Part shown: in pieces, positions 9,401 through 15,754 of the stretch
How the letters are laid out: each line of letters starts with the position of its first letter
Numbering within the stretch: position 1 is the stretch's first letter
Source of the DNA: Planctomycetaceae bacterium
GTDB taxonomy: Bacteria; Planctomycetota; Planctomycetia; Pirellulales; Pirellulaceae
Assembly (NCBI GenBank): GCA_005778405.1
Contig: SXOA01000135.1
Location: forward strand, 1-39,902
Length of the DNA: 39,902 nt
Direction: 5' to 3'
Notes under the pieces: generated by a model
The model's input: only the letters and a program-made list of their open reading frames with translations
Told to the model about the DNA's origin: nothing
The model's database searches: none
Program-made: the position numbers and the translations under genes

Positions 9401-10812
9401 TGGATGAAGTTGTGGATCCTGTCGGCAATCGGCTGGACGGCGAAAGCAATGCCAGCGAGCCGCAGGAAAACCCGACCTTCCCCTCGGGAAACGGGATCAC
9501 CGGTGGCAACTTTGTGGCTCGCTTCACGGTCGACACCCGGCCGGAAGTCGGCACCTGGGGAGCCGGAGCTGCCTGGATCGATACCAACGGCAATACCACG
9601 TTCGACCAGAACAACGCCGACTATACCAACCGCGACATCACCTACTACATGGGCTACACCAGCGACAACCTGTTCGCGGGCAACTTTGTGAGGGCTCCCG
9701 GTGGAGTCGCCGACGGCTTTGACAAATTGGCGGCCTATGGCAAAGTGGGCAGCTCGTGGCGGTTCCTAGTGGATGTGGACAACGACGGGGCAATCACCCC
9801 CGGCGTGGACATCGCGGTGGTGGATCCTGCCGGTATCAACGGCGTGCCGGTCGCGGGCAACTTCGACGGCAACGCCGCCAACGGCGACGAAGTCGGCATT
9901 TTTACCGGGACAACCTGGTACTTCGATACCAACCACGACTTCAAGGTCGAGCTCGGCTCGGCCTTGGCTTGGAGCGTCAACGGATATCCCGTCGTGGGCA
10001 ACTTCGACGGCGTCGGCGGCGACGACCTGGCCACTTATAAGGACAACGTCTTCTCCATCGACCTCGGCCGCAACGGCACCATCGACAATACCTTCCGCTT
10101 CGGCTTCCCGACGCCGAACAATCGGCCGGTTTCCGCCGATATGGATCAAGACGGCCGGGACGATCTCGGCCTGTTTGTTCCCAACCGGGCCGGCGTTTCG
10201 CCTGCCGAGGATGCGGAGTGGTACATCCTGGTTTCGGGCGGTGCCTCGCTCATCAGCCGAATCCATGCGGATCCGATTGATGGCGTGCCGGTCATCGATT
10301 ACACGCCGGTGCCCTTCGGCGACGATATCTTCATCCAGTATGGAGATCAGTTCGGCTTGCCGATTCTGGGGAACTTCGACCCGCCGGTCACGCCTGGCGG
10401 CAGCACCAGCGTCAGCTTCCCGTCCAGCAATCCGACTAACCCGTTGGACGTGAATAACGACGGCTTTGTGACACCGATCGACGCTCTGCTGGTCATCAAT
10501 GAAATCAACACCAACGGCAGCCATGCCCTGGATACGGACGGCTTCCACACGGCTCCGTTCATTGATACCGACCGGGACAATGTGGTCTCGCCGCACGACG
10601 TGCTGCTGGTGATCAACAGGCTCAACGCGCCGCCGGCTGGTTCGCCCGGTGCGGAGGGTGAAGGGGAAGATGACGCGGTGGCCTCCGCGCACGATTCCAT
10701 CTTCAGCGACCTGGGGGCGACTGCTCCCGTCACCTCCTCGGGTGACAACGGTATCCTCAGCCTGCTGGCCGATGATCAGGTCCTCGCCAAACGGAACCGT
10801 CACGCCAAATAG
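409..10812 (+). CDS. Giant LEPR-XLL surface/secreted repeat protein with RTX-like repeats and C-terminal dockerin
   Basis: A 3467-residue protein starting at GTG 409, with AGAGGAG at 395-401 seven bases upstream. The basic N-terminus ends in QLEDRRLLA (residues 41-49), the planctomycete LEPR-XLL-type motif thought to mark exported giant proteins. Residues about 52-230 look like a jelly-roll domain (ENWDGVGAPALPAGW). A long run of beta-rich repeats follows to about 2400, with RTX-like calcium-binding nonapeptides (GGAGNDTI, GGDGNDFV types) around 1938-2010 and 2180-2250. Residues about 2415-2555 resemble a bacterial pre-peptidase C-terminal domain; Ig-like segments and FG-GAP/VCBS-like GNFDG repeats (about 3045-3260) follow. 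Two dockerin calcium loops (DVNNDGFVTPID and DTDRDNVVSPHD) lie at about 3344-3400. No enzymatic domain, sortase signal or PEP-CTERM tail is visible. Likely an extracellular calcium-dependent adhesin or matrix protein; its partner is unknown. Confidence 0.9.
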   Translation: MKSRNVSRRPSSQIQKRRSFLETASKSRRNPFRGRLLRVEQLEDRRLLAVMFSENWDGVGAPALPAGWATSNSGVSGINWVTDAAASSSAPNSAFVPDLGNIGDNLLDSPTFFVFNNPTAQLPQLTFQNNFILEDTFDGGVLEISINGGAFADILAAGGSFVTGGYTETIDSSFGSPISGRQAWSGDSGGFITTTVDLPASTLGSNVQFRFREGTDSSFSDVGWRLDDLVLTVSNDALVNGTAGNDSLVVTATGANSGSFVLNGGPAIPFSGISSLTFNALGGDDAMTINFAGGTLSSVALNYNGGGNPGDNLVLQGGVWTTNTYNYTNASDGDINLDGSIITYTGLAPILNTGTAVNAIFNFPSGNGDDLVELIGNGIAGDNLSRLQSTAGVPTFETTDFASPTATLTINLGDDGETYTQSTMTDLTTPNLIINGGTAADTINVRFSNGPLAAAFTNTTTINAGGGLDNVNIGSTGNLISTISGPVFVNGDALGANVTVNAQGAAVAADYTITNTTITRSTPAGFGGLTYGGLVPTNLVTLNTGSGANIFTVTSTANVITTVNSGGGDDTFNVTGSGLLGTNNFNGEAGDDVFNVAAPIAGAAIVNVDGGPHVVGDSLNLNAGGADVVQNGNDQFVIGGPLNYVNIETVLLTNLNSLTVNGDDGALIHNQLVLTRTQANRFRSLLDGGPAILFDRPLTVVAAAFLFNGQTGDDTLTVDNGAFSDLVNLLVRFNGGTNSPVGTEASGPPGDTLVITGQETDGGIVARETYLVGPTQDAGTWILDRDGNTGPGATFAPNGDELTVSFTGLEPVDTDTPAAIFDVIYTGAADLATIENGGALPGGTSLRVVDNSATFETFRFANKTAARLMGSNGSDAFRLNATINAAGLTTLQLFGNVAGDVGVPADDDSSDNFEINNTTAATTALFGQGGSDLFHNAGFGPFFSGIRDLTGVIGTLNINGGTSAGDADAVVLLDDNAAAADAATLTLSQLTGAATGTIGYNLVESFFFEATTFADTIDVLSTAAGTAYELSGDGESDVVTIGNQTADFNANTFDGSLDAILGPVIVGADRNGTDGAADRLNIDDSGTAALAGAASITNIGPTTFNINTIAAYILDSDTGATTRLANFAPANIDYFHDAINGNLSRLEFLNVRTSTGNDVVNVIHTTAVTQTTLDTRQGNDTVTITGDNLSADNLFRGLGAPSVADGNDFFTLNIAANLGAGAFVPLTSVRIEGNNQLAGVDGRDRVLINDNNAGFARNLNYHYLTAGSGDIDIEAVGGAGLAGGVVPALAVNVRTMESVTFLAAGANNDTVRVTGIVANDDILTVVPDAVGNGRALVYRDGAPYLGAPPPTIANARPGVSGGSAGPDLAIAGMVPAGITVDGGGNSGAATSGDRAVVHAVSENALNNGGAAPIFSGGFTLYGAALGAGIIQPSVAAGAAFDNVSVTDSLVSIFNTGALGALLPVNIATATFVQNAPTPPPTQRAGVIANGGDEAGVRTVGPLAGIAADDFTVTVSTNFNLKVNGNLPDPFALGTDGLPIGDRLVLSGPGSLNIFSDKAVPPNVSIQYSGNVFNVQYSSIERVEASPGNGTLNLIGDNNNPSAANNQPDNFVVRGRNVDLDFVDQGRQEMTVAINGSAPILVNSVQFLKAYGDDLQGTFSPANINTNDNSVDTLDIRGYADYTSRGWGVDAFFNEGAPAQTDGLQADLIIYHTSTGVAAPPDVFGAGTISEDIIVQPTGPDNGEIRSTNAVDGTLVYNLAYVANTDIIFVDDDGVPGNGVPPGPPPPAGTIFDALSDVDSLTLRGTDPNNGGTSGNERFDINITAALGTPALPAITVTDTASGLILYRVREFRTQTQVAGVTDSSDFLARDTAGALTYTTIKLDPLGGDDVVQVNDPATGAADGTSVLMPVSLNVGAGNDIVDLTRIAAGMPATQTTQIYGGEGSDLLIGTQYFDRIYGGAGNDTIVGLGGVDHEYGEDGNDRFGDLLLTGNGVADDGGSDAMFGGDGIDQFIWEPGDGSDVIQGGVDGADILRFFGDAGANAFFLIPAAAAPTHMNTILGAATVDTHGVEQIIVDGRTGADTFTVSDLTPTEVADLVLVVDSAAGSADAVDITSRNVADDVAITVVGGTRVNIAGLEYDINIDGVALADADTLTFNAHRGNDNVLTTDSLSLLFSSAEVIINGGDGNDFVSGFGTLNGDAGDDTLLGSLDGQTINGGAGNDTIRGAGGIDVVSGDAGDDTFLLDFDGNVDNYFGGDGYDTLVVSGTPGNDVITSNQLDATIQLRNTLNGVSETDFLQTAAGVRTLERVRIEAGTGDDTVVVTHADVLGVDGLVNSVLFDIDGGPANTRDRLSVQDNGTGDLVLYRQGTTSDSGSISVGPGNAEPLETVFTGFERVDPIAAAGGAVRFFKLDTLEWNDDIANASYLGADETINVDPNIDPGLVSVPGFADLPADNDFYRIVAERTGTLDIQVYFSVLGTVPSGRPALPNAGNLDIELYDVDGTLIVDSVAGGVVPEFGLNDATDNERIRIPAVAGQTYYLRVLPNGTAINTYSITTVNTAAPVPFDIELLDNPVNTTTNSTAGAPGATAAGVSSDTGRSQLDNITFDNDPTILIRVPNVIQVGGLSFIDDIPANGNGVTPGSPPDETILIPFVTSTLLNSPLPGFRVAVFVTENNTTDAVLAGYAQPIAGRPGVFTFTFANDALVPDGSYFISSSVEMIDPALAEQNQGFGELAQSLEAVIDTTLPTAFFGTSASGTDGLHPSSDSGVANTPATFTDRVTSDTTPTFWGVAEADTVIRVYADLDASGTVTAGDVQIATTVTLPYDGTNQYPNGAWEATSFVDLNNPAFFAKDGLRTILVTAEDVAGNLVGPPTTTNLQIFIDTQGPQVTDVDINNAGNPYDLFDPKPSTDGPTPLVNSLVISLRDLPVRANPFLYGALEPIAAATLGTYQVRGDYNGIIPISSVVVINNAVIAGSFATATVQINFANPLPDDRFTLTILDEVVDPVGNRLDGESNASEPQENPTFPSGNGITGGNFVARFTVDTRPEVGTWGAGAAWIDTNGNTTFDQNNADYTNRDITYYMGYTSDNLFAGNFVRAPGGVADGFDKLAAYGKVGSSWRFLVDVDNDGAITPGVDIAVVDPAGINGVPVAGNFDGNAANGDEVGIFTGTTWYFDTNHDFKVELGSALAWSVNGYPVVGNFDGVGGDDLATYKDNVFSIDLGRNGTIDNTFRFGFPTPNNRPVSADMDQDGRDDLGLFVPNRAGVSPAEDAEWYILVSGGASLISRIHADPIDGVPVIDYTPVPFGDDIFIQYGDQFGLPILGNFDPPVTPGGSTSVSFPSSNPTNPLDVNNDGFVTPIDALLVINEINTNGSHALDTDGFHTAPFIDTDRDNVVSPHDVLLVINRLNAPPAGSPGAEGEGEDDAVASAHDSIFSDLGATAPVTSSGDNGILSLLADDQVLAKRNRHAK

Positions 10813-10841
10813 CATCGGCTTGGAAGAACGTTGACAACCTA

Positions 10842-10874
10842 GGCGGCTTCGGAGATTCCGGAGCCGCCTTTTTT
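10842..10874 (+). terminator. Rho-independent terminator of the giant gene
   Basis: A 12-bp GC-rich stem with one T-G wobble (GGCGGCTTCGGA at 10842-10853, TCCGGAGCCGCC at 10857-10868) and a 3-base loop is followed by six Ts at 10869-10874, 30 bases after the stop codon. Confidence 0.9.
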
Positions 10875-10952
10875 ATTGCCCGCGAAAAAGATCGCGCCAA
10901 TTTCGCGGACATTCCTGGGCAACCCTCGCTAGAACAGCGGTTCCTGCCTCGC

Positions 10953-10958
10953 TAGAAT
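10953..10958 (+). promoter_or_regulatory. Candidate -10 box of the sialate esterase gene
   Basis: TAGAAT lies 44 bases before the ATG at 11003. The context CCTCGCTAGAA occurs twice in tandem (about 10924 and 10948). No good -35 hexamer sits 17 bp upstream. The same TAGAAT hexamer recurs before other genes in this window (17776, 24493, 25541), which supports it as a local -10 form. Confidence 0.35.
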
Positions 10959-11002
10959 CGACTCTTCCCGCCCGTTCCTTTTGCCCACCCGGAGAATCTC
11001 CC

Positions 11003-12409
11003 ATGAAGCGATGTTTGGTCCTGTTCTTCGTCCTGGCAGCGGCAATTCCGCTCACTGCCCGCGGCGATGTCAAGATGCCGAAAATCTTTGGCGACTCCAT
11101 GGTCCTGCAGCAAAAGTCGCAGGCCGCCGTCTGGGGCTGGGCCGAGAAGGGAGAGGAAGTCACTGTCTCGCTGGGCGAAACGAAGGCCTCCGCCAAAGCT
11201 GGCGAAGACGGCAAGTGGTCGCTCAAACTTGCCACTCCGGCAGCCGGCGGGCCTTTTGAGATGAAGATCAAGGGGAAGAATGAAATCACGCTGAAGGACG
11301 TTTATGTCGGCGAGGTTTGGATCTGCTCCGGCCAGTCGAATGCGGAATGGACCGTCAACATATCGGCGAGTCCGGATGTGGAGCGGGAGTTGGCCAAGCA
11401 TCCCAAGATCCGCATGATCAAGGTCGGCCATAACCCCGCGGAAAAACCCGTCGATGATATTAACGGCCAGTGGCAAGTCTGCACTCCGGATACCGCCAGC
11501 AATTTCTCCGCCATTGGATATTTCTTCGCCCGGCACCTGCAAGCCGAGCTCGATGTTCCCGTTGGTATCATCAGCACCAACTGGGGTGGCACCATCTGCG
11601 AAGCCTGGACCAGCAACGAAAAGCTCAAGACCGATCCCGACTTCGCCCCCATCCTCCAGCGGAGCGAGAAGTTTCAGGCCGGCAACCCCAACCAGGCATC
11701 CGTGCTGTTCAACGGGATGATCAACCCCATCGTCCCCTACGGCATTCGCGGGGCGATCTGGTATCAAGGTGAGTCGAACGTCGGCCGGGCGGTGCAGTAC
11801 CGCAAACTATTCCCCGCCATGATCATCGACTGGCGCGAGCGCTTTGGTCAGGGAGACTTTCCCTTCCTCTTCGTGCAGCTCGCTCCTTATCGTTACGGCA
11901 ATAATCTGCTGCCCGAGCAATGGGAATCGCAGCTGAAGACGCTATCGCTCAAGAACACCGGCATGTGCGTGACGACGGATATTGCCACGGTGGGGGACAT
12001 CCATCCGCCGAACAAGCAGGATGTTGGCCGCCGGCTGGCACTGTGGGCCTTGGCGAACACTTATGAGAAGGCTTCGCTGCCATTTTCGGGTCCGCTCTAT
12101 GATTCGATGGCCGTGGAAGGGAACAAGGTGCGAATCAAGTTCAAACACAGCGCCGGCCTGCATGCCCGCGGCAATATGGGCCAAGTCACTCAGGTGACGA
12201 TTGCCGGCGAGGACCAGAAGTTCGTGGCTGCCAAGGCCAAAGTCGACGGTGAAACCGTCGTCGTCGAGAGCGAACAGATCGCCAAGCCCGTCGCCGTCCG
12301 CTTCGGTTGGAATGAGCTGGCAGAACCCAACCTCTTCAATGGTGCCCGGCTGCCGGCCTCTCCTTTCCGCACGGATGACTTCCCGCTGCAAACCAAGGAC
12401 GCCAAGTAG
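11003..12409 (+). CDS. Sialate O-acetylesterase family protein (secreted)
   Basis: A 468-residue protein with a clear signal peptide (residues 1-21, a hydrophobic stretch ending in LTARG). It belongs to the SASA/DUF303 group of SGNH esterases, which remove O-acetyl groups from sialic acids or acetylated polysaccharides outside the cytoplasm. The nucleophile motif GQSN carries Ser112, and the late GDIHPP segment supplies the probable catalytic Asp332/His334. WYQGESN and FPFLFVQLAPY are typical of the family. GGAGAA at 10991-10996 is a ribosome binding site six bases from the ATG. The first 90 residues form a beta-rich domain common in planctomycete members. It stands alone between two terminator-like hairpins. 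The exact sugar substrate cannot be read from the sequence. Confidence 0.9.
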   Translation: MKRCLVLFFVLAAAIPLTARGDVKMPKIFGDSMVLQQKSQAAVWGWAEKGEEVTVSLGETKASAKAGEDGKWSLKLATPAAGGPFEMKIKGKNEITLKDVYVGEVWICSGQSNAEWTVNISASPDVERELAKHPKIRMIKVGHNPAEKPVDDINGQWQVCTPDTASNFSAIGYFFARHLQAELDVPVGIISTNWGGTICEAWTSNEKLKTDPDFAPILQRSEKFQAGNPNQASVLFNGMINPIVPYGIRGAIWYQGESNVGRAVQYRKLFPAMIIDWRERFGQGDFPFLFVQLAPYRYGNNLLPEQWESQLKTLSLKNTGMCVTTDIATVGDIHPPNKQDVGRRLALWALANTYEKASLPFSGPLYDSMAVEGNKVRIKFKHSAGLHARGNMGQVTQVTIAGEDQKFVAAKAKVDGETVVVESEQIAKPVAVRFGWNELAEPNLFNGARLPASPFRTDDFPLQTKDAK

Positions 12410-12445
12410 GCAAGACTCGATCTGCCTCGCGAATTCTTCCGGGTG

Positions 12446-12473
12446 GCACTCCCACGGCCTTGCGTGGGAGTGC
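12446..12473. repeat. Short intergenic palindromic element (11-bp arms)
   Basis: GCACTCCCACG at 12446-12456 and its exact reverse complement at 12463-12473 flank a 6-base loop, 36 bases after the sialate esterase stop. Only three Ts follow nearby, so it is a weak terminator candidate. It resembles the other dispersed palindromes in this window in size and placement, though its unit sequence differs. Confidence 0.6.
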
Positions 12474-12598
12474 TGGTTTCGCGGCAGTATTCTCTGTTTT
12501 TCAGGGTATTTCGCAAACTGCCCGTCGTCTCTATCATCAAGTAAGTTCGCTTGTCGATTCGTCATCCTCGCCAGGGCTTTCCCGCCCTCCCTTCGGTT

Positions 12599-13804
12599 AT
12601 GGCCACCCAGCTCGACGATCCCCGGATTGTGGAATTCGACGTCCGCACGGACGAAATGCTCGTCAACATGGGGCCGCAGCACCCCAGCACCCACGGCGTG
12701 CTCCGCCTGGTACTCCGCACCGACGGCGAGATCGTGTCCGAAGTCGAGCCTCACATCGGCTACCTGCATCGTTGTGCCGAGAAGATCGGCGAGAACCTCA
12801 CTCCCCGCCAGTGGATTCCCTATACCGACCGGATGGATTACCTGGCCGGCATGAACATGAATCTGGGCTGGTCTCTCTGCGTGGAAAAGCTGCTCGGCTA
12901 CCAGTTGCCGGAAAAGGCTCGCCATCTGCGGGTCATCATTGCCGAAATGGGACGGATCGCCAGCCACCTCGTCGGCATGGGGGCCTATGGCCTGGATCTG
13001 GGGACCTTCAGCCCATTCCTGTACGCCTTCCGCGAGCGCGAAAAAATCCTCGACCTGTTCGAGGAAGCCTGCGGTGCCCGCCTCACCTATAGCTACATCA
13101 CCCCCGGCGGAGTCACTGCTGACCTTCCCAAGGGCTGGGTGAAAAAGTGCGAGGACTTCCTTACTCAGTTCGAGCCGGTGATTCAGGAATACCACGCGCT
13201 GCTGACGACGAATTCCATCTTCATCAAGCGAACCGCCAACATCGGCTATCTCTCGGCGGCCATGGCCATCGACTACGGCTGCACCGGCCCGGTCCTCCGC
13301 GGCAGTGGCGTGGATTACGACCTTCGTCGCGACGGCGAAGAACGCTACACCGAAATGTACGACGGCTATGCGTTCGAGGTCATCTGCGAGCGCAACGGCA
13401 AATATCCCGCCGACCACGACTACCCCGACGTTCCCAAGGAAGCGGTCCTCGGCGACTGCTGGCACCGGTTCTACGTCAGGATGCTCGAAGTTGTGCAAGC
13501 CATCGACATTGTCCGCCAAGCCATAGACCGCTACTCTTCCGCTACGGACTCCTGGGGCGAGCCGATCAAGCTCACTGCCAAGCTCCCCAAGGGGGAAGCC
13601 TACCTGGAAACCGAGGCCCCCCGCGGCCAGATGGGCTTCTACATCGTCAGCGACGGCAGCTCGATCCCCTGGCGGGCCCGCGCCCGCAGCAGTTGCTTCT
13701 GCAACCTCTCCGTCACCAACGAGCTCTGCCGCGGCTGCCTGATTGCCGACGTCCCCGCCATCGTCGGCTCGCTGGATATAGTGATGGGAGAGATCGACCG
13801 ATAA
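12599..13804 (+). CDS. nuoD: NADH-quinone oxidoreductase subunit D
   Basis: Encodes the 49-kDa-type subunit D of respiratory complex I, in the peripheral arm next to the quinone site. The 401-residue length from the ATG at 12599 fits the family; an upstream in-frame TTG at 12551 would add 16 unlike residues and was not chosen. Visible signatures are GPQHPSTHGVLRL with the quinone-site histidine, HIGYLHR, YTDRMDYLAGM and the C-terminal VGSLDIVMGEIDR. No other nuo gene is adjacent, so it is an orphan here, and no clear ribosome binding site precedes the ATG. Near the C-terminus the usual RAPSF segment is replaced by a cysteine-rich version (SSCFCNL then CRGC). A TATCAT at 12532-12537 could be a -10 box, without a good -35. 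Confidence 0.92.
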   Translation: MATQLDDPRIVEFDVRTDEMLVNMGPQHPSTHGVLRLVLRTDGEIVSEVEPHIGYLHRCAEKIGENLTPRQWIPYTDRMDYLAGMNMNLGWSLCVEKLLGYQLPEKARHLRVIIAEMGRIASHLVGMGAYGLDLGTFSPFLYAFREREKILDLFEEACGARLTYSYITPGGVTADLPKGWVKKCEDFLTQFEPVIQEYHALLTTNSIFIKRTANIGYLSAAMAIDYGCTGPVLRGSGVDYDLRRDGEERYTEMYDGYAFEVICERNGKYPADHDYPDVPKEAVLGDCWHRFYVRMLEVVQAIDIVRQAIDRYSSATDSWGEPIKLTAKLPKGEAYLETEAPRGQMGFYIVSDGSSIPWRARARSSCFCNLSVTNELCRGCLIADVPAIVGSLDIVMGEIDR

Positions 13805-13808
13805 ACGC

Positions 13809-14852
13809 TTACTCCTTCGTCCAGTAATCCACGACGAGCACCTTCTCGATTCGCGGGCCGACGAGGGTGACAAATTCCTTGTGGGCGGCGTGCGGCAAAT
13901 AAGCGTCCCGGTCCTTGGCTGTGGCGAAGGTGACCATGAACAGGTGGGTGAAGCCGTCGGCTTTCCCTTCCACGCTCACGTCGGTCCCCCATTCGAAATC
14001 CTGGATCACGTCGATCTTGTTCTTGAGTCCGCGGAACGCCGCTTCCGACTCCTTGATCTGCTCCGGCGTCAGGTCGGCTTTGAACTTCACCAGGACGCAG
14101 TGCCGCAGAAGCTTGCCCGCTTTGGCGGCGGACTTTTCCGAAGTTGATTCGGCGGCGGTGGTGAGGGCGGAGAGCATCTGCTTGGCCAAGAACTTGTTCC
14201 CTTCCGCATTGAGGTGCACCGTGTCGCCAGTCAGAATTCCCTTGTCCATATTACCCTTGTTGTGTTCCTTGAGGTGAGACAGAAACGCCTTCCGCAGATC
14301 GAGAAGTTGCACCTTCTCCTTGGCGGCGACCGATCGGCTGATGTCGCAGTATTCGTCGAGCAGCTTGTCGAGCGGGTTGCTGCCGTCGGTCTTTTCGCCG
14401 ATGACCGTGGCCGTGCAGAGGATGACCCGCCCCCCCGCCTTCTGAATATTTCCGATCAGGCTGGAGAGCCCCTTCTCGTACGCATCCTTGGGCGTCCCCT
14501 TGCCGCTGGTCGAATGCCAGACGTCGTTGATGCCAATATAGATGACCACCACGGTCGGCTTCTTGCTCAGCACATCCCGCTCCAGCCGGCGTTCCAGATC
14601 GGGAACTTTGTTGCCGCTGATGCCCGCCCCGATGACTTCGACTTCCAGATCCTTGTGGTCCTTGCCGAGCGCCTCGCGGACGAACGTGACGTAGCCCCCC
14701 GGTCCCGCTCCTGCCTGCGTGATGGAATCTCCCAGAAAGACCACCCGGTCCCCCTTCTTCAGTTCGGCGGTTGCGTTCGCCGCGGCAAATGTGAGCACGG
14801 TCATGGCGGCCAGCCCCAGCAGACGCGAAAATGCAGTTGGCAAAGTTGGCAT
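13809..14852 (-). CDS. SGNH/GDSL hydrolase fused to a C-terminal Dabb (stress-responsive A/B barrel) domain
   Basis: A 347-residue secreted protein. Residues 1-29 form a signal peptide; residues about 35-235 are a GDSL/SGNH esterase with GDSIT (Ser43), GIND (Asn109) and DTVH (Asp210, His213), so all catalytic blocks are present. Residues about 247-347 match the Dabb dimeric alpha/beta-barrel family: LRHCVLVKFK at the start, FEWGTDVS in the middle, YLPHAAHKEFV and a terminal VVDYW. SGNH domains act on esters of carbohydrates or lipids; Dabb domains usually dimerise and some bind small hydrophobic ligands. The fusion is unusual to me. GAGGA (complement of 14860-14864) lies seven bases before the ATG. 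It converges on nuoD with only four bases between the stops and no visible terminator. Confidence 0.88.
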   Translation of the reverse strand: MPTLPTAFSRLLGLAAMTVLTFAAANATAELKKGDRVVFLGDSITQAGAGPGGYVTFVREALGKDHKDLEVEVIGAGISGNKVPDLERRLERDVLSKKPTVVVIYIGINDVWHSTSGKGTPKDAYEKGLSSLIGNIQKAGGRVILCTATVIGEKTDGSNPLDKLLDEYCDISRSVAAKEKVQLLDLRKAFLSHLKEHNKGNMDKGILTGDTVHLNAEGNKFLAKQMLSALTTAAESTSEKSAAKAGKLLRHCVLVKFKADLTPEQIKESEAAFRGLKNKIDVIQDFEWGTDVSVEGKADGFTHLFMVTFATAKDRDAYLPHAAHKEFVTLVGPRIEKVLVVDYWTKE

Positions 14853-14885
14853 GTTATGGTCCTCGGTCAGTAAAGTTCAGCGAGA

Positions 14886-14924
14886 GTTAGAATCGCTAGA
14901 GCATAGAGCGCGGTTAGAATCGCT
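14886..14924 (-). promoter_or_regulatory. Direct repeats bracketing a candidate -10 box before the SGNH-Dabb gene
   Basis: The 12-mer GTTAGAATCGCT occurs at 14886-14897 and again at 14913-14924, 27 bases apart. Between them, read on the minus strand, is TATGCT (complement of 14900-14905), a plausible -10 for the gene starting at 14852. Alternatively each copy contains TAGAAT on the plus strand and could be a promoter for the paiB unit. Confidence 0.35.
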
Positions 14925-14992
14925 GCCAGTTGCCATCGCCGCGAACTCTTTCCGCGTAGGTTTGTCATCGCCTGTGCGAAACAGGCAGGAAT

Positions 14993-15092
14993 GAACAGAA
15001 GGGAGCAAAGGAAACGAAGAAAAGAGCAGAAGATTCAATCCCACAAGACCTCCACTCCTTCCCCACTTCGTTACCTTCGTTTCCTTCTGTCC
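14993..15092. repeat. 100-bp imperfect inverted repeat (MITE-like or dispersed palindromic element)
   Basis: Arms of 27 bases at 14993-15019 and 15066-15092 match at 22 of 27 positions as reverse complements; each contains purine-rich ACAGAAGG and AACGAAG blocks on one strand. It sits immediately upstream of the PaiB-like gene and contains no coding sequence. In-frame codons through it would give an implausible basic N-terminal extension to that protein. Confidence 0.65.
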
Positions 15093-15125
15093 AAATCCTT
15101 ATCCCAGTCTCTTATCGAAAAGAAC

Positions 15126-15743
15126 ATGTACACCCGCGCCCACTTCGCCGAAACCGACCTGGGCAAGCTCCATGACGCCATCCAGGCCTACAGCTTTGCC
15201 ACTTTGGTTTCCCAGCACGCAGGGGAGCTCACCGCCTCGCATCTGCCGCTTTTGCTGAAACGGGATGCGGAGGGCGAATACGGCACCCTTCTGGGCCACA
15301 TGGCCAAGGCCAATCCCCAGTGGCAGCAGGCGGCCGGGCAAGACGTACTGGCGATTTTTTCCGGGCCCCATGCCTATATTTCCCCCACCTGGTACGAGGA
15401 GGAGAAAACCGTGCCGACCTGGAACTATGTCGCAGTCCATGCCTATGGCCGGCTGGAAATCATTGAAAATTCACGGGAAAAGCTCGACATTCTCCGGCAA
15501 ACGGTGCAGGTTTACGAGCGAAACATGCCCGCCCCCTGGCCCATGCCAGAGCCCGATGAGTTTGTCTCCCGCTTAGCGGACCAGATCGTCGCCTTCCAAA
15601 TTCCGCTTCGGCGGCTTGAAGGAAAGTGGAAGCTCAACCAGAATCATTCCCTTGCCCGGCGGCAGCGCGTGATTGCCGCCCTGAACAGCCGCTCCGAGGA
15701 GGCTTCACGGGAGATAGCCGGGCTGATGGAAGAGCGCTTGTAA
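15126..15743 (+). CDS. paiB: PaiB-like FMN-binding protein (negative transcriptional regulator family)
   Basis: A 205-residue protein from the ATG at 15126, matching the usual PaiB length. The family folds as a split-barrel flavin-binding protein; Bacillus PaiB is reported to affect protease and sporulation gene expression, but the biochemical role is poorly defined. Diagnostic motifs are present: SHLPLLL, GPHAYISPTWY, VPTWNYVAVH and, near the C-terminus, LEGKWKLNQN. The open frame extends upstream to 14991, but that part runs through an inverted repeat and has no homology pattern, so the internal ATG was chosen although its ribosome binding site is weak. A GNAT acetyltransferase follows after 11 bases, as PaiA accompanies PaiB in Bacillus. 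Confidence 0.88.
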   Translation: MYTRAHFAETDLGKLHDAIQAYSFATLVSQHAGELTASHLPLLLKRDAEGEYGTLLGHMAKANPQWQQAAGQDVLAIFSGPHAYISPTWYEEEKTVPTWNYVAVHAYGRLEIIENSREKLDILRQTVQVYERNMPAPWPMPEPDEFVSRLADQIVAFQIPLRRLEGKWKLNQNHSLARRQRVIAALNSRSEEASREIAGLMEERL

Positions 15744-15754
15744 GTCAGACCACC

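Noticed and set aside
11942..13873. 643-codon minus-strand open frame opposite the sialate esterase and nuoD
   Set aside because: It spans two well-supported plus-strand genes and has no recognisable protein features.
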